From Undaria pinnatifida (taxonomy: Eukaryota > Sar > Phaeophyceae > Laminariales > Alariaceae): a DNA stretch of 64,000 bases. Every line of letters begins with the position of its first letter. Position 1 is the first letter of the stretch. Location: positions 3,749,367-3,813,366 of the forward strand of contig JABAKD010000017.1 of assembly GCA_012845835.1 (NCBI GenBank). The letters are read 5' to 3'. The notes under the pieces are model-generated. The model made no database searches. It saw only the letters and a list, made by a program, of their open reading frames with translations, and was not told where the DNA came from. The translations under genes were made by a program, and so were the position numbers. Below, one piece after another: positions 14,001 to 23,973 of this stretch.

Positions 14001-14875
14001 ATAGACCCTATACGCGCAAAACAGGTGCAAAAAAAACAAAAATCGGTTAACCCAGAAAATCAACTACTACTACAGTTGATCCAAGAAAAAAAAACTACTA
14101 CTCCGTACATACGAGCTATACACAAACAGTGGTGGTCTCTCTATGCTGGCGACATAGGTGCAAGCCAACAATACCGGAACAATCGCGCCATACAGGACAC
14201 CTGCACTAATGGGTGTGGCAACAATGTACGGGAACTCTACTACATACAGTAGTATATGAGCGGGTTTCAATCATGCCAAAGCAATTTCACCGGCAAAAGG
14301 GAACATAGGCACTGCGCAAACGGGGCACTATACGGAGACAGAGCCACCCCACGATAGTGTGGGGTGGCAGCAAATTGCATGAATTTTCTGAGCTCCTAAC
14401 AGGATATCTGTCAATGCCATCATCACCCGATACTACATGACGTCGAAGGCATTCGTTCGCGCAACCCGGTCAAGCGTCTATGCCCCAGTCCTAAAACAAA
14501 CTATGCACTAGTAAAATTACTAGACTCTTAACCGGTAGGTCCTCACTCGAGGAGGTAAGAAACGTTTGGGTCAAAAAAGCTGCAACCCCCTCTACCGCGC
14601 CATAGAGGGATGACTCGACAATCACTTCGCTCTACAAGCGTCTTACCGGAAACCTGCTCATCGGTCTCGAGCAGCTCGACGAGGTGCGCCTCGACATCGG
14701 ACCCGGACGTGTAAGTACCGTCGAACTCGGAAGCACCCCCGCCGATCGGCTCCGTGGGTCCCCACACCTCGGGGATATCGGAATCGGTACCATTTTCTTG
14801 CAGAAGCCTGTGGCCAGAAGCTCCAGCGGCGAGCGCCGCGGATAGGAAGGACATGGATGCGGTTGTGATCTTCAT
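1984..14875 (-). CDS. Secreted reprolysin-like zinc metalloprotease (metzincin), 9 exons
   Basis: Predicted secreted endopeptidase of about 433 residues. Exons, in coding order: 14875-14647, 13592-13429, 11307-11206, 10204-10101, 9726-9669, 9072-8911, 7985-7840, 2948-2775, 2146-1984. Every intron is GT-AG and all phases join without a stop. Residues 1-20 look like a signal peptide (MKITTASMSFLSAALAAG). A prodomain follows, then a Thr-rich and Ala-Pro linker (about 186-209) and a dibasic RR (211-212) that could be a maturation site. The catalytic domain starts near 220 (VNVMILYSNQAL). The zinc motif HEYGHNLGCFH (347-357) fits HExxHxxGxxH, and TIMSY (383-387) is the Met-turn. The closest family is the reprolysin-like or peptidyl-Asp metalloendopeptidase group; the natural substrate is unknown. 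I used the ATG at 14873-14875; the codon three upstream is GTG. Oddities: introns up to 4.9 kb, a partial exon-2 copy in intron 1, and a stop inside a repeat. The C-terminal end is the least certain part. Confidence 0.85.
4471..4560 (+). mobile_element. tRNA-related SINE-like element, copy 1
   Basis: The sequence runs from GCCCCGGTGGCGTATCAGG to ACTCGTATAAATT. It contains CGTGAGTTCGAATCC, which resembles a pol III B-box. A second copy of almost the same length is at 50723-50810. I could not fold either into a convincing full tRNA, so a tRNA-derived SINE head fits better than a tRNA gene. It lies in protease intron 7. Confidence 0.5.
5150..5330 (+). repeat. Dispersed repeat family C, copy 1
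   Basis: Shares ordered landmarks with 6625-6880: GCCAATTTGGAAAT, then ATCAAGATC- or AAGATCAAAGAATA-like, then a CGTACCGTTCAAAATACAA- or GTATACCGCCCAAAATACAA-like stretch, then GCGC..TTCT.GCTTG, then TTTGACCGAG. Noncoding, within protease intron 7. Confidence 0.5.
5376..5475 (+). mobile_element. tRNA-like SINE fragment
   Basis: TAGCTCAGCGGGTAGCG (about 5385) matches a tRNA D-arm and A-box. It is followed by an A-run and then CTGTGAGATCGAA, a degenerate B-box. The same B-box part with its body recurs at 20996 and at several other places (family D). The A-run replaces the anticodon arm, so this cannot be a working tRNA. Confidence 0.45.
5410..6110 (+). repeat. 0.7 kb dispersed repeat, copy 1
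   Basis: Collinear with 20996-21720. Both contain GATACTCCGATCGCGCGTAT, CCTTGCAACTA, GGGTCAACAGGGTGATGTTA, a GTAAGTCGAATAACCGGTGA stretch, G-rich runs and GCCTGGTGCTAGGTCTAGGC. Both also have a G homopolymer of about 17-20 bases and TGGAAGTGTTTATTACTC. This copy is inside protease intron 7. I see no protein-coding signature, so an unknown non-autonomous element is the best description. Confidence 0.75.
6180..6250 (-). mobile_element. tRNA-like fragment
   Basis: Read on the minus strand it contains CGTGAGTTCGATTCTCACC, a perfect T-arm with B-box (GTGAG paired with CTCAC around TTCGATT). The 5' half does not form a tRNA. Probably part of a tRNA-derived SINE or a pseudo-tRNA. Confidence 0.4.
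6445..6525 (-). mobile_element. tRNA-like fragment
   Basis: Minus-strand sequence has GGCTCAGAGGGTAGCC (D-arm-like) followed about 30 bases later by GTGAGTACGATTCTCAC (T-arm-like). The middle does not pair as an anticodon stem. It lies 260 bases from a similar fragment, so a decayed pair of SINE copies is likely. Confidence 0.4.
6625..6880 (+). repeat. Dispersed repeat family C, copy 2
   Basis: Longer relative of 5150-5330, with the same ordered landmarks from GCCAATTTGGAAATGATG to TTTTTGACCGAGAATTCC. A small internal tandem of GCCAATTTGGAAATGATG is visible at its start. Noncoding. Confidence 0.5.
6984..7240. mobile_element. MITE family A copy
   Basis: Starts CGCGCGCTACGATAGAGGT and ends CCTCTATCGTAGCACGCG, so the inverted ends are almost intact. 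The interior matches other copies: TTTTTTGGCGAA, AATGACGG, CCCAAAATCGTCGGAAATAC, CCTAGGCCATGGGATTTTT, GTTTTTGGGAG and CTCAGGAAAAAA. Lies in protease intron 7. Confidence 0.85.
7314..7463 (+). repeat. Dispersed repeat family B copy
   Basis: Runs from TTAGGACTAAGG through GAATGCCTTCGAAATCGTG and GGAGCTCCTCATGT to CCGTGGGATGGCTC. It is followed directly by a decayed MITE-A, the same B-then-A order seen at 1342-1793. Confidence 0.7.
7475..7745. mobile_element. Decayed MITE family A copy
   Basis: Begins GGTAGAGGTATACCTTTTTTTGGC and ends TGTCGTAGCACGC. Internal stretches such as CCGACGAATTCGGGTACGG and GAAACCTCAGAG are recognisable but rearranged relative to intact copies. Confidence 0.5.
8170..8330 (+). 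repeat. Dispersed repeat family G, two diverged tandem copies
   Basis: Two units read CTATACTAAATCCAAGTAAT... and CTATACTAATTTTAAGTTAT..., each followed by TGTCNCC and a CGGG stretch. Related single copies are at 11876, 18703, 41838 and, partly, 55661. The shared pattern is CTAA-TCCAAGT, TTTTGTCCCC, CGGG, GTGCTAAAA. Noncoding; in protease intron 6. Confidence 0.45.
11876..11930 (+). repeat. Dispersed repeat family G copy
   Basis: CTAACGCCAAGTGTTTTCTC followed by CCCATGTCGGGAGGGCAGTG and CTAAAAGGG. Matches 18703-18755 and 41838-41893 closely. Located in protease intron 2. Confidence 0.5.
13781..13825 (-). pseudogene. Partial copy of protease exon 2 with intact acceptor
   Basis: On the minus strand this matches the first 45 bases of protease exon 2 (high end 13592) with about seven substitutions. 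It is preceded by CCTCAG, a good 3' splice acceptor. It lies about 230 bases upstream of the real exon, inside intron 1. Translated in the same phase it stays open and keeps the VGSVEL start. The second half of the exon is not duplicated. It could be a decoy or an alternative acceptor; a decayed tandem duplicate is the simplest reading. Confidence 0.7.
14375..14495 (-). repeat. Dispersed repeat family B, partial copy
   Basis: The plus strand shows AGCTCCTAACAGGATATC, then CATCACCCGATACTACATGA, GTCGAAGGCATTCGTTCGCG and a TCTATGCCCCAGTCCTAAAACA end. This is the reverse of the family B order. Intron 1 of the protease. Confidence 0.65.
14545..14623 (+). repeat. Family B end next to the exon-1 donor
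   Basis: Contains GGAGGTAAGAAACGTT, AGCTGCAACCCCCTCTACCG and GGGATGACTCGA, the 3' part of family B. It stops about 25 bases from the protease exon 1 donor (14646). Confidence 0.5.
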
Positions 14876-15580
14876 CGCGACCACCCTTTAGTAATGGTGT
14901 AGTAGATTCTGCCGATAGGTGTGTCCGTGCAAGCGAGGAATGCAGTAAGGGGGGGGTGGGGTCGAGGAGGTGCTGGTTTTGTCACTTGCCTTAAGTCATT
15001 TTTGAAGAACTTCTATAACAAACACACCAGCTGTGCGTTCAATAAATTTGGGGTCGACACTCATTTGACCCATTGACCACGTGCCACGTGTTTCTTTCGA
15101 GATGGAGCCCCAGCAGGCGGGGGCGATGTATCATGCGTGGTTGGGGAGGGGGAGGGGGAGGGGGGGCGATTTCCATGCAGATGAGAGGTTGCCGGGTACT
15201 CATAATGTGGTTACAGCTTAGAACGGCAATCCTATGTCGGGGATATGATGATGGATAGCGGTATTGTTACTGTATGTGCGGCGCAGTGGTGAACGGGGCG
15301 GGCGACGCGTTAGTATCAAGAGGGTAGTATAATTCTTTTGCACACACATATGCCGGAATTTTCTGAGCTGCCAACTCGACACCGAGAATACGCATCTAGC
15401 TTAGATAGCATGTGGGTCTGACCATGAATCGGCTTTACGTAAAGTAAAAACTGGGAAGAAGAAACTGCCGAGGGGAGAGCACGAGACGTCCAGCGGCCCC
15501 CCATCAAGGACCCCCCGCGTATGTTTTTGCGTTTCGAGAAACTCACCTCGCTACGAGCGTGTACGTAGTCTGTTTTCGAC

Positions 15581-15864
15581 GCGCGCTTCGATAGAGGTTC
15601 ACCCTAAATGTTCTGAGGTTCTTTACGCCTCCAAGGTGGATGGCCTTACGGTATCTCGTGCGCTCTAAAAGTGTTGTGCATATATGCACAACACACACAA
15701 AGTCACAAGTCGTCGACTCGAATCTGGTACACGAAAGAGCACACCACCATAAAGACTCGTCGAGCATATCAGGCAGCGACGAACGCCACAAATTTGAGGT
15801 TAAGAAGCCGCGTCATTCAGAAAATATTTCAGACCAAAACTGCTACCTCTATCGTGGCACGCGC
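15581..15864. mobile_element. MITE family A copy with altered interior
   Basis: Ends are GCGCGCTTCGATAGAGGTTC and CTACCTCTATCGTGGCACGC, a good inverted pair. Only the outer parts of the interior match other copies; the middle, around GTGCATATATGCACAACACAC, is unrelated and includes a small palindrome. It may be a copy with a filler insertion or replacement. Confidence 0.65.
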
Positions 15865-18158
15865 GTCTTTTTTTTTTAGTTTTTGTGCATTCATGGACGC
15901 GATTGTGTGGGGGAAAAGGGAGCAAAGGCAAGTTCCGTGTTGACTAAGAAGATGCTTCTCCGAACACATGCACAACACAACGGGGCCATAGGTGGATGGG
16001 AACCTATGCGTCAGTAAAAAAGGATGTTTTTGATTTGAATCTGCTGACTTTCACTGCCTACCCGAGGCCCAAGGGGCTCACAGTGGGCAAACTGTCTGCA
16101 AGAACATTGCGTCGGACAAATGCACGCACAGCGAGCCCTCTTGATTCCATAGAAACATCAAAACACAAGACCCGAGAAACACGTCCGGTTCATCCGCCAC
16201 CGCATGTCAATGGAAACGGGCGTTACAAATTGCAAGACACGACAGACACCAGACTAGCAATACCTCCACCCTGAGCGACCGGGACTCGCGATGATGAGGT
16301 TGATGCGCATGACAACCTACCAACGAGCGCAAGAGATGAAAAGAAAATAAACGTATCAAACCTCCTCGCCAAGGCATATACAAAAATACACTGTTGTGGA
16401 TCGAGGCAGTGGACAAGCAAACATGAAAGGAGAGGGCGGGGTGTACCGTGCCTATTTGCAAGGATGTACATGGGGGTATCACATCATGGGGTATCCCCGA
16501 GAAAGAAAGCATTTTCAACCGAACTTGCAAGACACCGTGAGTTTGGTTCAGCCCGTACGGGCATCTCGGTGACCCTACCGGGGCAGTCGTATCGTCCTGG
16601 TTGTGTCCACATGATGGACCGGGGGGTGGAGAACGACCTTTCTTCGCGTTTATCCCGTACCACTTAAGATACCGCCGCTGTCGCTATTTACTGTGCTCGC
16701 TCTAACACTATCTTGTTGCTCGGCTTGGTCAACGGCTTGATTTCTTGTACCTCCTACAATATCAGTAACGCGTCGGCAGCGCAACACCTAACGCAGGAGT
16801 TTCGGTCGACGTACGAGCGCAATTGGCTTACCCTCACAGCTAAGCGTCTTGCCTGCCCCGCCTAAATAGAGCAATGGCGGCAGAAGCAGCTAGCGCGGCG
16901 CTCGACTCAACGAGGAAGTATGCGCTTTTGAGCGCATACACGGGGTACAATCATCCACAACAAGCAGTGGCATGCGGCATACCAGGACGCACACGCTATC
17001 TTCCACTTGCCCAAAAGCAAAGCGAAGCAAAAAACTTGAGATCAACACCGCACACGACGAGATGACACCGCGCATACATGCTTTCGAAACCGCGCAATCC
17101 GATGGAGGATACCCACCGTATGCGGCATACGCACATAAACTCACCTCGTTCGCGTGCTGCTAATAACAGGCGGGAAGATATTCACTTGGTGTTACTGCTG
17201 CTGGCCGAGGGTGGAAGGAAGTGTGAGAGGTGGGGGTACAACAGCAAGGGGGGGTGGGGGGGTGGGTGCCAGTGGGTGCGGAGTATCTATGGCTATCTAC
17301 GTGGACGGTGTGGCATGCCGCGCATCTGAACTTTTTTGCTGAAAGCGTTACTGAGGTGTAAATAAATACTGCGAAGCAGAAGAACAGAAAGCGAGTATGA
17401 GGTCGCCGCTGTTGCACCATCAATGGCTCGATGTTTGTGTTCGTTTGCTCCATTTCATGTTCAATTGCTCAGAATATTTCTTGGGCTATATATTTCCGTC
17501 AAGGGCGTGCACCTGTATGTGCGGCCCGCGTGTGTGTGAACAGCAACACCAGCAGCAGCAAACATGTCTGCAGGGGTCTGAAGAGAACAGGACCGGTTTC
17601 GGCTTGCGGTATAATGTAAATTGGTGGTTGAAACTGCGTGGCATGTAGCGTGGTCACAAAGGCGGTATCTCAAGGGGCACAACGGCAGGGGGAGCGCCGT
17701 GCTTTTGGGTGCAGTGGGCGCGGAGCATCTGTATCTCAGACGCTCTCTCCGCAGTAGGTCTTAGGGTCTTCCCACATATGTGTCCGAGGCTAAACATTCA
17801 CCGGCGGCCGTTCGGTGTGCCACATCCAAAAAAAAGTATGTTTTCGCTTCAACCCATCCTAGCGGAGTAATTAATACTCCGTATGAAATAGCTCGATTGA
17901 AGCAGAAGAACGTATGTATCGATTTAAAAAAGTCGTGATGCGAGCGCGTCTCTTTTGTGTCGTATCGTTGCTCTAATAATAATGGTACCATGGTAATACT
18001 ATGTTCGTTTGCCTGACAAACGTTTATTTGGTGATGGGATCACAAAAGTATGGATTGTGAGATGAGCTGGAGGTACACAATACTACAAGTACTTGGACTT
18101 TGAGCGATGCCTCGCATTTAAGTATTAATACCAAACAGCGCGGTGGTGTCACAATTAA

Positions 18159-18692
18159 ATGCGAGACCTCCCAGAAAAATGTTGTGGATCCACACTGACT
18201 AGACTATATACGTGGTATACACATGACACGCCGATAACGATGTGTGGTGAGAACAAATATGGTCCCAGTGCCAGCCGCAAGAATATCTTGCGCTCTTTCC
18301 TCAATATTGCATGCGGGGCTCTGTCTGCGTGGACAGCACCAACGGCATACCTGGTATGCCTGTGGGTAGGACATTTTGTTGAGCAGTTTCGAAACACGCC
18401 GCACCGTTTCAGCACTTACCTATATATGCAGTCTAAGTCTTTTTTAAAACTCGCTCCATCCAGGGGTATTAAATGGTTGAAAACAGCGTTGCATGGCCAC
18501 ACAAAGACCCTCAAACGGCCTCAACAAAGTCTTGCCGGAAACCGCAAGATTATTCCTGGCTGGTTCCTCAAGTACCAGTGTATGCGCAGCAAGTGGTACA
18601 TGGCATGGCAGCCAGCGCACACAACGGCAGCATCACACAACAGGTCACCAGAGGGCGGCTGTGAATATTTTTACGACTCTTCCAACTCATAG
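18159..18692 (+). CDS. Unassigned open frame, 177 codons
   Basis: ATG-initiated open frame with a stop at 18690-18692. The translation has a hydrophobic stretch near residues 48-75 and a Lys/Arg-rich middle. I recognise no domain. Its length is unusual for this base composition outside the repeat arrays. It has no splice partner that I can identify, and codon choice shows no clear bias. It may be a chance frame; I keep it only because no repeat explains it. Confidence 0.15.
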   Translation: MRDLPEKCCGSTLTRLYTWYTHDTPITMCGENKYGPSASRKNILRSFLNIACGALSAWTAPTAYLVCLWVGHFVEQFRNTPHRFSTYLYMQSKSFLKLAPSRGIKWLKTALHGHTKTLKRPQQSLAGNRKIIPGWFLKYQCMRSKWYMAWQPAHTTAASHNRSPEGGCEYFYDSSNS

Positions 18693-18702
18693 TGTTTTCG
18701 TA

Positions 18703-18755
18703 GTCTAACTCCAAGTGTCTTGTTCTCATGTCGGGACTGTGGTGCTATTGGAGGG
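18703..18755 (+). repeat. Dispersed repeat family G copy
   Basis: CTAACTCCAAGTGTCTTGTT followed by CTCATGTCGGGACTGTGGTG and CTATTGGAGGG. Clear match to the copy at 11876. Confidence 0.5.
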
Positions 18756-18958
18756 TTAGATAAAACTAAGAAAGCCTTTCCACAAACAGCAGTGCGGAGT
18801 TCACGTTGCAAAGCCTTTCCGCCAATCGCAAGGGGAGATTTTTATGGGCGGTGCGTGTTTCCAGAGCACACAGCATCCACAACGGCCAAAGCACAACCAG
18901 CATTAAGGACGGCCGCACTATACAAGCCAAAGTATCCAGGCACGGGTTACCCCCATCA

Positions 18959-19004
18959 CGTTCGGGTTGGAGTTCGGGTTAGGGCTAGGGTTAGGGTCGG
19001 GTCT
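18959..19004. repeat. Short interstitial telomere-like patch
   Basis: Degenerate GGGTT(A/G)GG units, including GGGTTAGGGCTAGGGTTAGG. Far shorter than the related patch at 33990-34222, and internal to the window, so not a chromosome end. Confidence 0.6.
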
Positions 19005-20179
19005 GCCTCTCCCCTTCGACCACCACACCCGCCACCTGTCTCTGTGTTTTAGCCTATCCACAGTACGACAGTTACAGGCCCAAAGAAAATTCCTGGAAAC
19101 AGGTTGGTCCAAAAATCCGTTATCGCAGCCTCTTTTTGGAAACACGCATGCTGCAGCAAGGAGCCAGAGCAGCCAGCTCGCTGCAACAGCAGCAGCCAGC
19201 AAGCTGTTTCGCCGAGAAAATACTTGCTGGCGTGTGCACTGAACACTGGACACTGCACTGCAGTCTGGCACTTGTAGTCTTATAGCAGAGCAGCATTTTC
19301 ACAGCACTGCTGTACGAGATAATACCCACGTACCACGCCGCTTGCGAAGTTGGGTTTGAACCATTCAATCAGTTGTACTCACAGCTGACGTTTTTCGAAA
19401 TAAAAAATACCTGGTCCCTGGTAGTAGTCTAATAGACTAACAATACCACACATGAGAAAAATTTGCACCGGAGACTGCTCCGATAAACCAACTAAACTAA
19501 ACCAGGTGCAACGAACGCTAGCAGCGCAACGGTGCAGTGTACCGTACGGCACAACAGAGTGCATGAGCTCTACAGAGTGTTTGCGGGTGTTCACGTGTTC
19601 CACTGCTTGGGTGATACGATAGAACTTGTACCACACCAAGGAAGTAATCCTACATACAGCAGCATTCCCGGAACTTTCAAAACCTCACAACAGCACCGTC
19701 CTCGCGTCGCCATGCATTGCACGACGTTGCAAAAGGGATGGATGCAGAACAGCAGCAGTAGCAGCAGCAGCGGCAGCAGCAGGCAGTCTGCACCAACTGC
19801 GACCGAGACCAGCATCGCGTTTCGATCAGAATTCCAGGCTCTAGGCAACTACTACTACTAGAGCAGTAGTGCGGCTGCTGTGCTGAGTTGGGACTGCACA
19901 GCCTATCTATGCTTTGCTTCTGTCGAGAGATTGGCGTAAAGATATCACACCGTCGATTTCTTCCAAACAAATCAGTCTTGCTCTTATCGCGCCGTCATTG
20001 TACGAGAAGAGTTCAACGGCCGTCAGAGTACGACTACTCGAGTGAGTGCAGAACAGCAGGTAGTCGACATCATCAGCGACGGTCGAGATGACGTGTAATC
20101 CCAGCCTCTACGTAGACTAGAGACAACTACTGGAATATTATAATATCATCTATCTGCAAAAACGCGCGACCAGAGTATC

Positions 20180-20235
20180 ACGCAGCTTGCAAAGATAGAA
20201 GATTAGTACCGGCCATTAAATTGGTCGAACTCGCA
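20180..20235 (-). repeat. Family D (SINE body) copy
   Basis: The plus strand reads CACGCAGCTTGCAAAGAT and later AAATTGGTCGAACTCGC. Reversed, this gives a GAGTTCGAC B-box-like core followed by the conserved CTTTGCAAGCTGCGT tail. The same arrangement occurs at 37675, 41212, 42085 and 53960 and, inverted, near 19345 and 54655. Confidence 0.5.
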
Positions 20236-20512
20236 GCTTTTACGCTAGTAGTTGAAGCGTTTGCTTGCAGTTGGAACTGCTGTATCCTAAAAAAGCCCTT
20301 GGAGAGGAGGGTGACACGCATGTTGGCGTGATCTACTGCAAAAACACCTACAATCCTGTTTAAACCACGCCACACAAGACACAGAGCAGCTCGCAGGTAG
20401 TCGGTACCGTCGGCGTTGTTGGTCGAGATCATGCGGGACTATCCCAGCCTCTACAGCAGAGAGAAACGCGTTTGCCGTTCGTCAATTGGAACGAACGGAT
20501 GAGTATCCTGTG

Positions 20513-20627
20513 GACTATTTACGGAGGACGATAGTAAATAGGACCAAATATTGTTATTAAAAATAGATAAATATATAGGTTTTTGTCTCCAGCGTAGGTT
20601 CTATTTACTAGGGTCCCCCGTAAATAC
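20513..20627. mobile_element. Small MITE family H copy
   Basis: About 115 bp bounded by CTATTTACGGAGGAC and its near-complement GTCCCCCGTAAATAC. The interior has AGGACCAAATAT and ATATATAGGTTTTT. A second, more decayed copy is at 60618-60712. No coding sequence. Confidence 0.65.
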
Positions 20628-20809
20628 TGATTCTTGGAGGGGTTGCGGCACACCTGACACCCTGGCATGGTCCTAAACAACTCTATTTCAGTACAGCAGT
20701 GGCCCCTCTGTAGAGGTGCGGTATAGTGCCAGCCGGAAATGCGCGCTATTTTTATAGCGGCAAGATTGGCACCACGGTTCTCCACATACACTACAGTAGC
20801 TTATGAAGA

Positions 20810-20960
20810 GAGACGTCTCACGGCAGTCGTGCAGAGGATTCCCAGATTTTTTCGAAATCCTAACGTTTGAGGAGGAGCTCAATACCTCGCCCGAAACATG
20901 ACTCCGAAGGCATTCGCTCGCGCGATCTAACCGAAACACTTCTATGCGCTGCACCCTCCT
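20810..20960 (-). repeat. Dispersed repeat family B copy
   Basis: Reverse-order family B: CACGGCAGTCGTGCAGAGGA, AGGAGGAGCTCAATACCTCG, CATGACTCCGAAGGCATTCG and CTTCTATGCGCT. About 150 bp. Confidence 0.65.
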
Positions 20961-20995
20961 CTTAATAAATGAAAAGAATTATTATAAAAATGAAA

Positions 20996-21720
20996 ATACA
21001 CTCCAGCTGTGAGATCGAAGATTTTGTCGAAACTCATCTTTGCGAGCTGTGTGTGATACTCCGATCGCGCGTATTACGGGTTGTGTGTCCTCGTTAAGGA
21101 TATAGCTCGGCGAATCCCCTTGCAACTACAATGTAGTAGCTATGAGGGTCAACAGGGTGATGTTAGGCTGTCTGTGCGCGGAAACTATAAAACCCATTTC
21201 TGAGGGGGACAAAATCTGACAGCTGTGGAAGGAAATGCATCAGTTTATCAAGTGAATCCTGTAAGTCGAATAACCGGTGAGGGGAGGGCGGACTTTTGAA
21301 GGACGTGGGGGCCTGATTTTGATCAAAAGGGTGGCGGGAGGGGGGGAGGGGGGGAGGGACAGGTGGGGCAGCTCAATTTGTTCGTGGAAACTATAAATCC
21401 TTCTTGTGGGGGAGGGGGGGGAGGGGCTTTAGGTCGCATAGATGTAGGGGTTTCCTATACGCCTGGTGCTAGGTCTAGGCGATGGTGCGGGTGGTGGTGA
21501 AGGAGGGAGCGTTGGGGGCGGGTGGGGGGGGGGGGGGGGGATTGCAGCAGCGGCATAGACGGCTCCAAAAAGCTAATGAGGTGATATCCAGCGCGTGGAA
21601 GTGTTTATTACTCTTTCTCGGGCGGATTTCGATATTAGGTGAGGCGTTTGGCCAAGAGAGAGCGAGGAAAAACAAAAAGGGGGGGAGGGGGGGAGGGTTT
21701 TCAAGAGGTTTAGGTCACAT
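20996..21720 (+). repeat. 0.7 kb dispersed repeat, copy 2
   Basis: Collinear with 5410-6110, with the same landmarks and similar spacing. It begins with the family D tRNA-like tail (CTCCAGCTGTGAGATCGAAG). The poly-G run near 21520 is a known position of length variation between the copies. Confidence 0.75.
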
Positions 21721-21727
21721 GTAGTAT

Positions 21728-22230
21728 TAAAATACACTTCAACTATGAGATCAAGGATTTGGTCGAAACTCATCTTGGCAACATTATGTGTGATACTCCG
21801 ATCGCGCGTATTAATCATATATGAAGGGGCTTGCTATACGCGCGGTGCTGGGTCTAGGCGATCGTGCGGGGTGTGGGGAAGGAGGGGGCGTTGGAGGGGG
21901 GGAGGGGGGATGAATGAAAGCTACGTCATTGATGGCTAGAAAGATAATGACGTGATATCAATTGCGTAGAAGTGTTTAATACTCTGGCCGGTTTCGATTA
22001 TAAGTGGGGCGTTCGAACGAGCTGGGCGGGGAACAAAAGCGGGGGGGGGGGGGGGGGGAATAGGGCGGAGATGAGTTGGAGCTACGGCATCGATGGCTCT
22101 AAGGATAATGAGATGATATCAGCTGGCTGGTAATGTTTATTACTCTGGCAGATTTTGATTTCAGGTGGGGCATTTGAACAAGAGGGATCGGCGGGGGGGG
22201 GGGCATTTCAATATGTGCGCGGAAACTAAA
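21728..22230 (+). repeat. Two further truncated copies of the 0.7 kb repeat
   Basis: From 21728 the start of the repeat recurs (CTATGAGATCAAGGATTTGG, GATACTCCGATCGCGCGTAT) and then jumps to the GGTGCTGGGTCTAGGCGATC part. A third partial unit begins near 22070 (TACGGCATCGATGGCTCTAA). Copies therefore lie in tandem here, each with its own G-run. Confidence 0.65.
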
Positions 22231-22473
22231 CTATAAACCCTTAAAAGGGGACGAATCTGAGGGTTGTCGCCAGAAGACACCCCTTTATATCACCCGCCTG
22301 GTAATGTTTTTTATTCTAGAAGGTTTGATGTTACATGTAGTATGCAACCCAGTTTTTAGGTGTAGTAAACAACGTGTTAAAAGCTTCATAATTTGTTGTT
22401 GTACATGGATCGACAGACAAAATATTTCAATCGATAGGTACAATCGTGTCTAGTCTAGTCTATGGTTTTTGTT

Positions 22474-22612
22474 TTAGGACTATTGATAGAGCGCACAGAT
22501 GCTAGGTCGGGTTGCGCGAACGAACGCCTTCGAAGTCATGTTCTTTCGGTAAGATATTCAGCGAGCTCCCCATGTTTGGAGTTTCTGCTGCACCTCGTCT
22601 ACCGTGGGATGA
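22474..22612 (+). repeat. Dispersed repeat family B copy
   Basis: From TTTTAGGACTATTGATAG through AACGCCTTCGAAGTCATG to CTACCGTGGGATGACTCG. A C homopolymer follows directly at about 22618. Confidence 0.7.
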
Positions 22613-23635
22613 CTCGCCCCCCCCCCCCCGATCGTTGCTGCGTACGGCGTGCCTTGGATGTCCTGAGGGCTCAATTTTTTCTGGACATAAGGGTGTATCA
22701 CGTACGCGCCTCCTTGTATGCCGGAAATACCAAGGCAGCGGAAATTGATTTGCACGCACAGACAGGCATCGCGGCAACGGGTCCTATGTTCCGTCCAAGC
22801 AAGTGGAATGCTTCATGTTAGAGAAATCCATGGGAACCATGGCAGCCCATGGTAGCCGATGGAAGACGATCGGTCTCCCATAGTCGACCCGTGGGAGCTT
22901 ATGGGCATCCGTGGGCGACCCATGGACCACACGTAACACCTCATGGGCAACCCATGGGAGATCCATGGCCTGCAATATCTTAAATCATGCGTGACCCATG
23001 GGATACCCATGGGACCTCGCTTTGTCGAAACGCCAAAAAACCTAAAACCCCGGTGCATTGACATTTTGGACAATTAACCCGCTTCAATACCAGCGTGGGC
23101 TGCCTATGGCCGACCCGCGAGTGGGCTATCTTCCCCTTCCCGTGAGCACCCATGCGCTACCACTGCCAACCCAGTGATACATAGTATTGGCATTTTTGAG
23201 AGGAATGTTTGGCGCATTCCGTGGGAACCCCATGGGAGCCCCATTCGAGCCCCATGGGAGCCCCATTCGAGCCCCATGGGAGCCCCATTCGAGCCCCATG
23301 GAGCCCCATTGGAGCCCCATGGAAGCCCATGAGAATCCATGGGCAATCCATGGGCAATCCATGGGCAATCCATGGGCGACCCAAAGCGGGTCGATGGGAG
23401 ACCTACGGGAGGCCCATGGAGCACCCACGAATGGCCCATGCGATACCCACGGAAGACCAATGGTAGACTCATGGGCGACTCATGGAAGTCGACAGGAGCC
23501 GTTGGGAGAACAATGGAAGTTCACGAGAGCCCATGAAGACCCACGTGCGACCCATGGATTAGCAATGGGAGCCCGTAGGGCGACACATAGAAACAACCCA
23601 CAGGAGACCCATGGAATTCCACGGAATGCCCACCG

Positions 23636-23902
23636 ACGCGTGCTACGATGATAGAGGGTGCACCACTTTTTTTCTGAGGTTCCAGAATTTTGGGAGCTTA
23701 AGACCTCTCCCGAAAAATGATTTGGAGAAAAAATAAAACTGCTATAATACACACCGGATGGAAAATCCCAATGGCCTAAGCACACAACGAGAATCATGCA
23801 AACAAAATGGTTTCGTTTCCGACGATTTTTGGTTAAGGAAGCCCCGTCATTCGAAAAAAAAATAGCCAGAAAATGGTATAGCATGCGTCCATCGTAAACA
23901 CG
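23636..23902. mobile_element. MITE family A copy inside the CCATGG array
   Basis: Starts GACGCGTGCTACGATGATAG; the far end (GCATGCGTCCATCGTAAACAC) is decayed. The interior shows TTCTGAGGTTCCAGAATTTT, GGGAGCTTAAGACC, ATGGCCTAAGCACACAACG and CCGACGATTTTTGGTTAAGG. It is followed by about 70 bp of array and then another copy. Confidence 0.75.
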
Positions 23903-23973
23903 TGGGGGAGTCAATGGATGGGAGGCCATTGGAGCCCATGGCGGAGACCCATGGAAGTCCATGGAAACCCATT

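Larger units (their letters stand above)
14876..22473. other. Intergenic region upstream of the protease gene, repeat-filled
   Basis: No exon of a recognisable family was found on either strand. The protease promoter must lie just above 14876, but I see no clear TATA or initiator element. The listed repeats account for parts of the region. Other material includes short G-runs, a diverged two-copy repeat (20000-20125 and 20370-20462, sharing CCCAGCCTCTAC), a TTAGGG-like patch and unrelated short open frames. The longest of these, at 18159, is listed separately. Confidence 0.6.
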
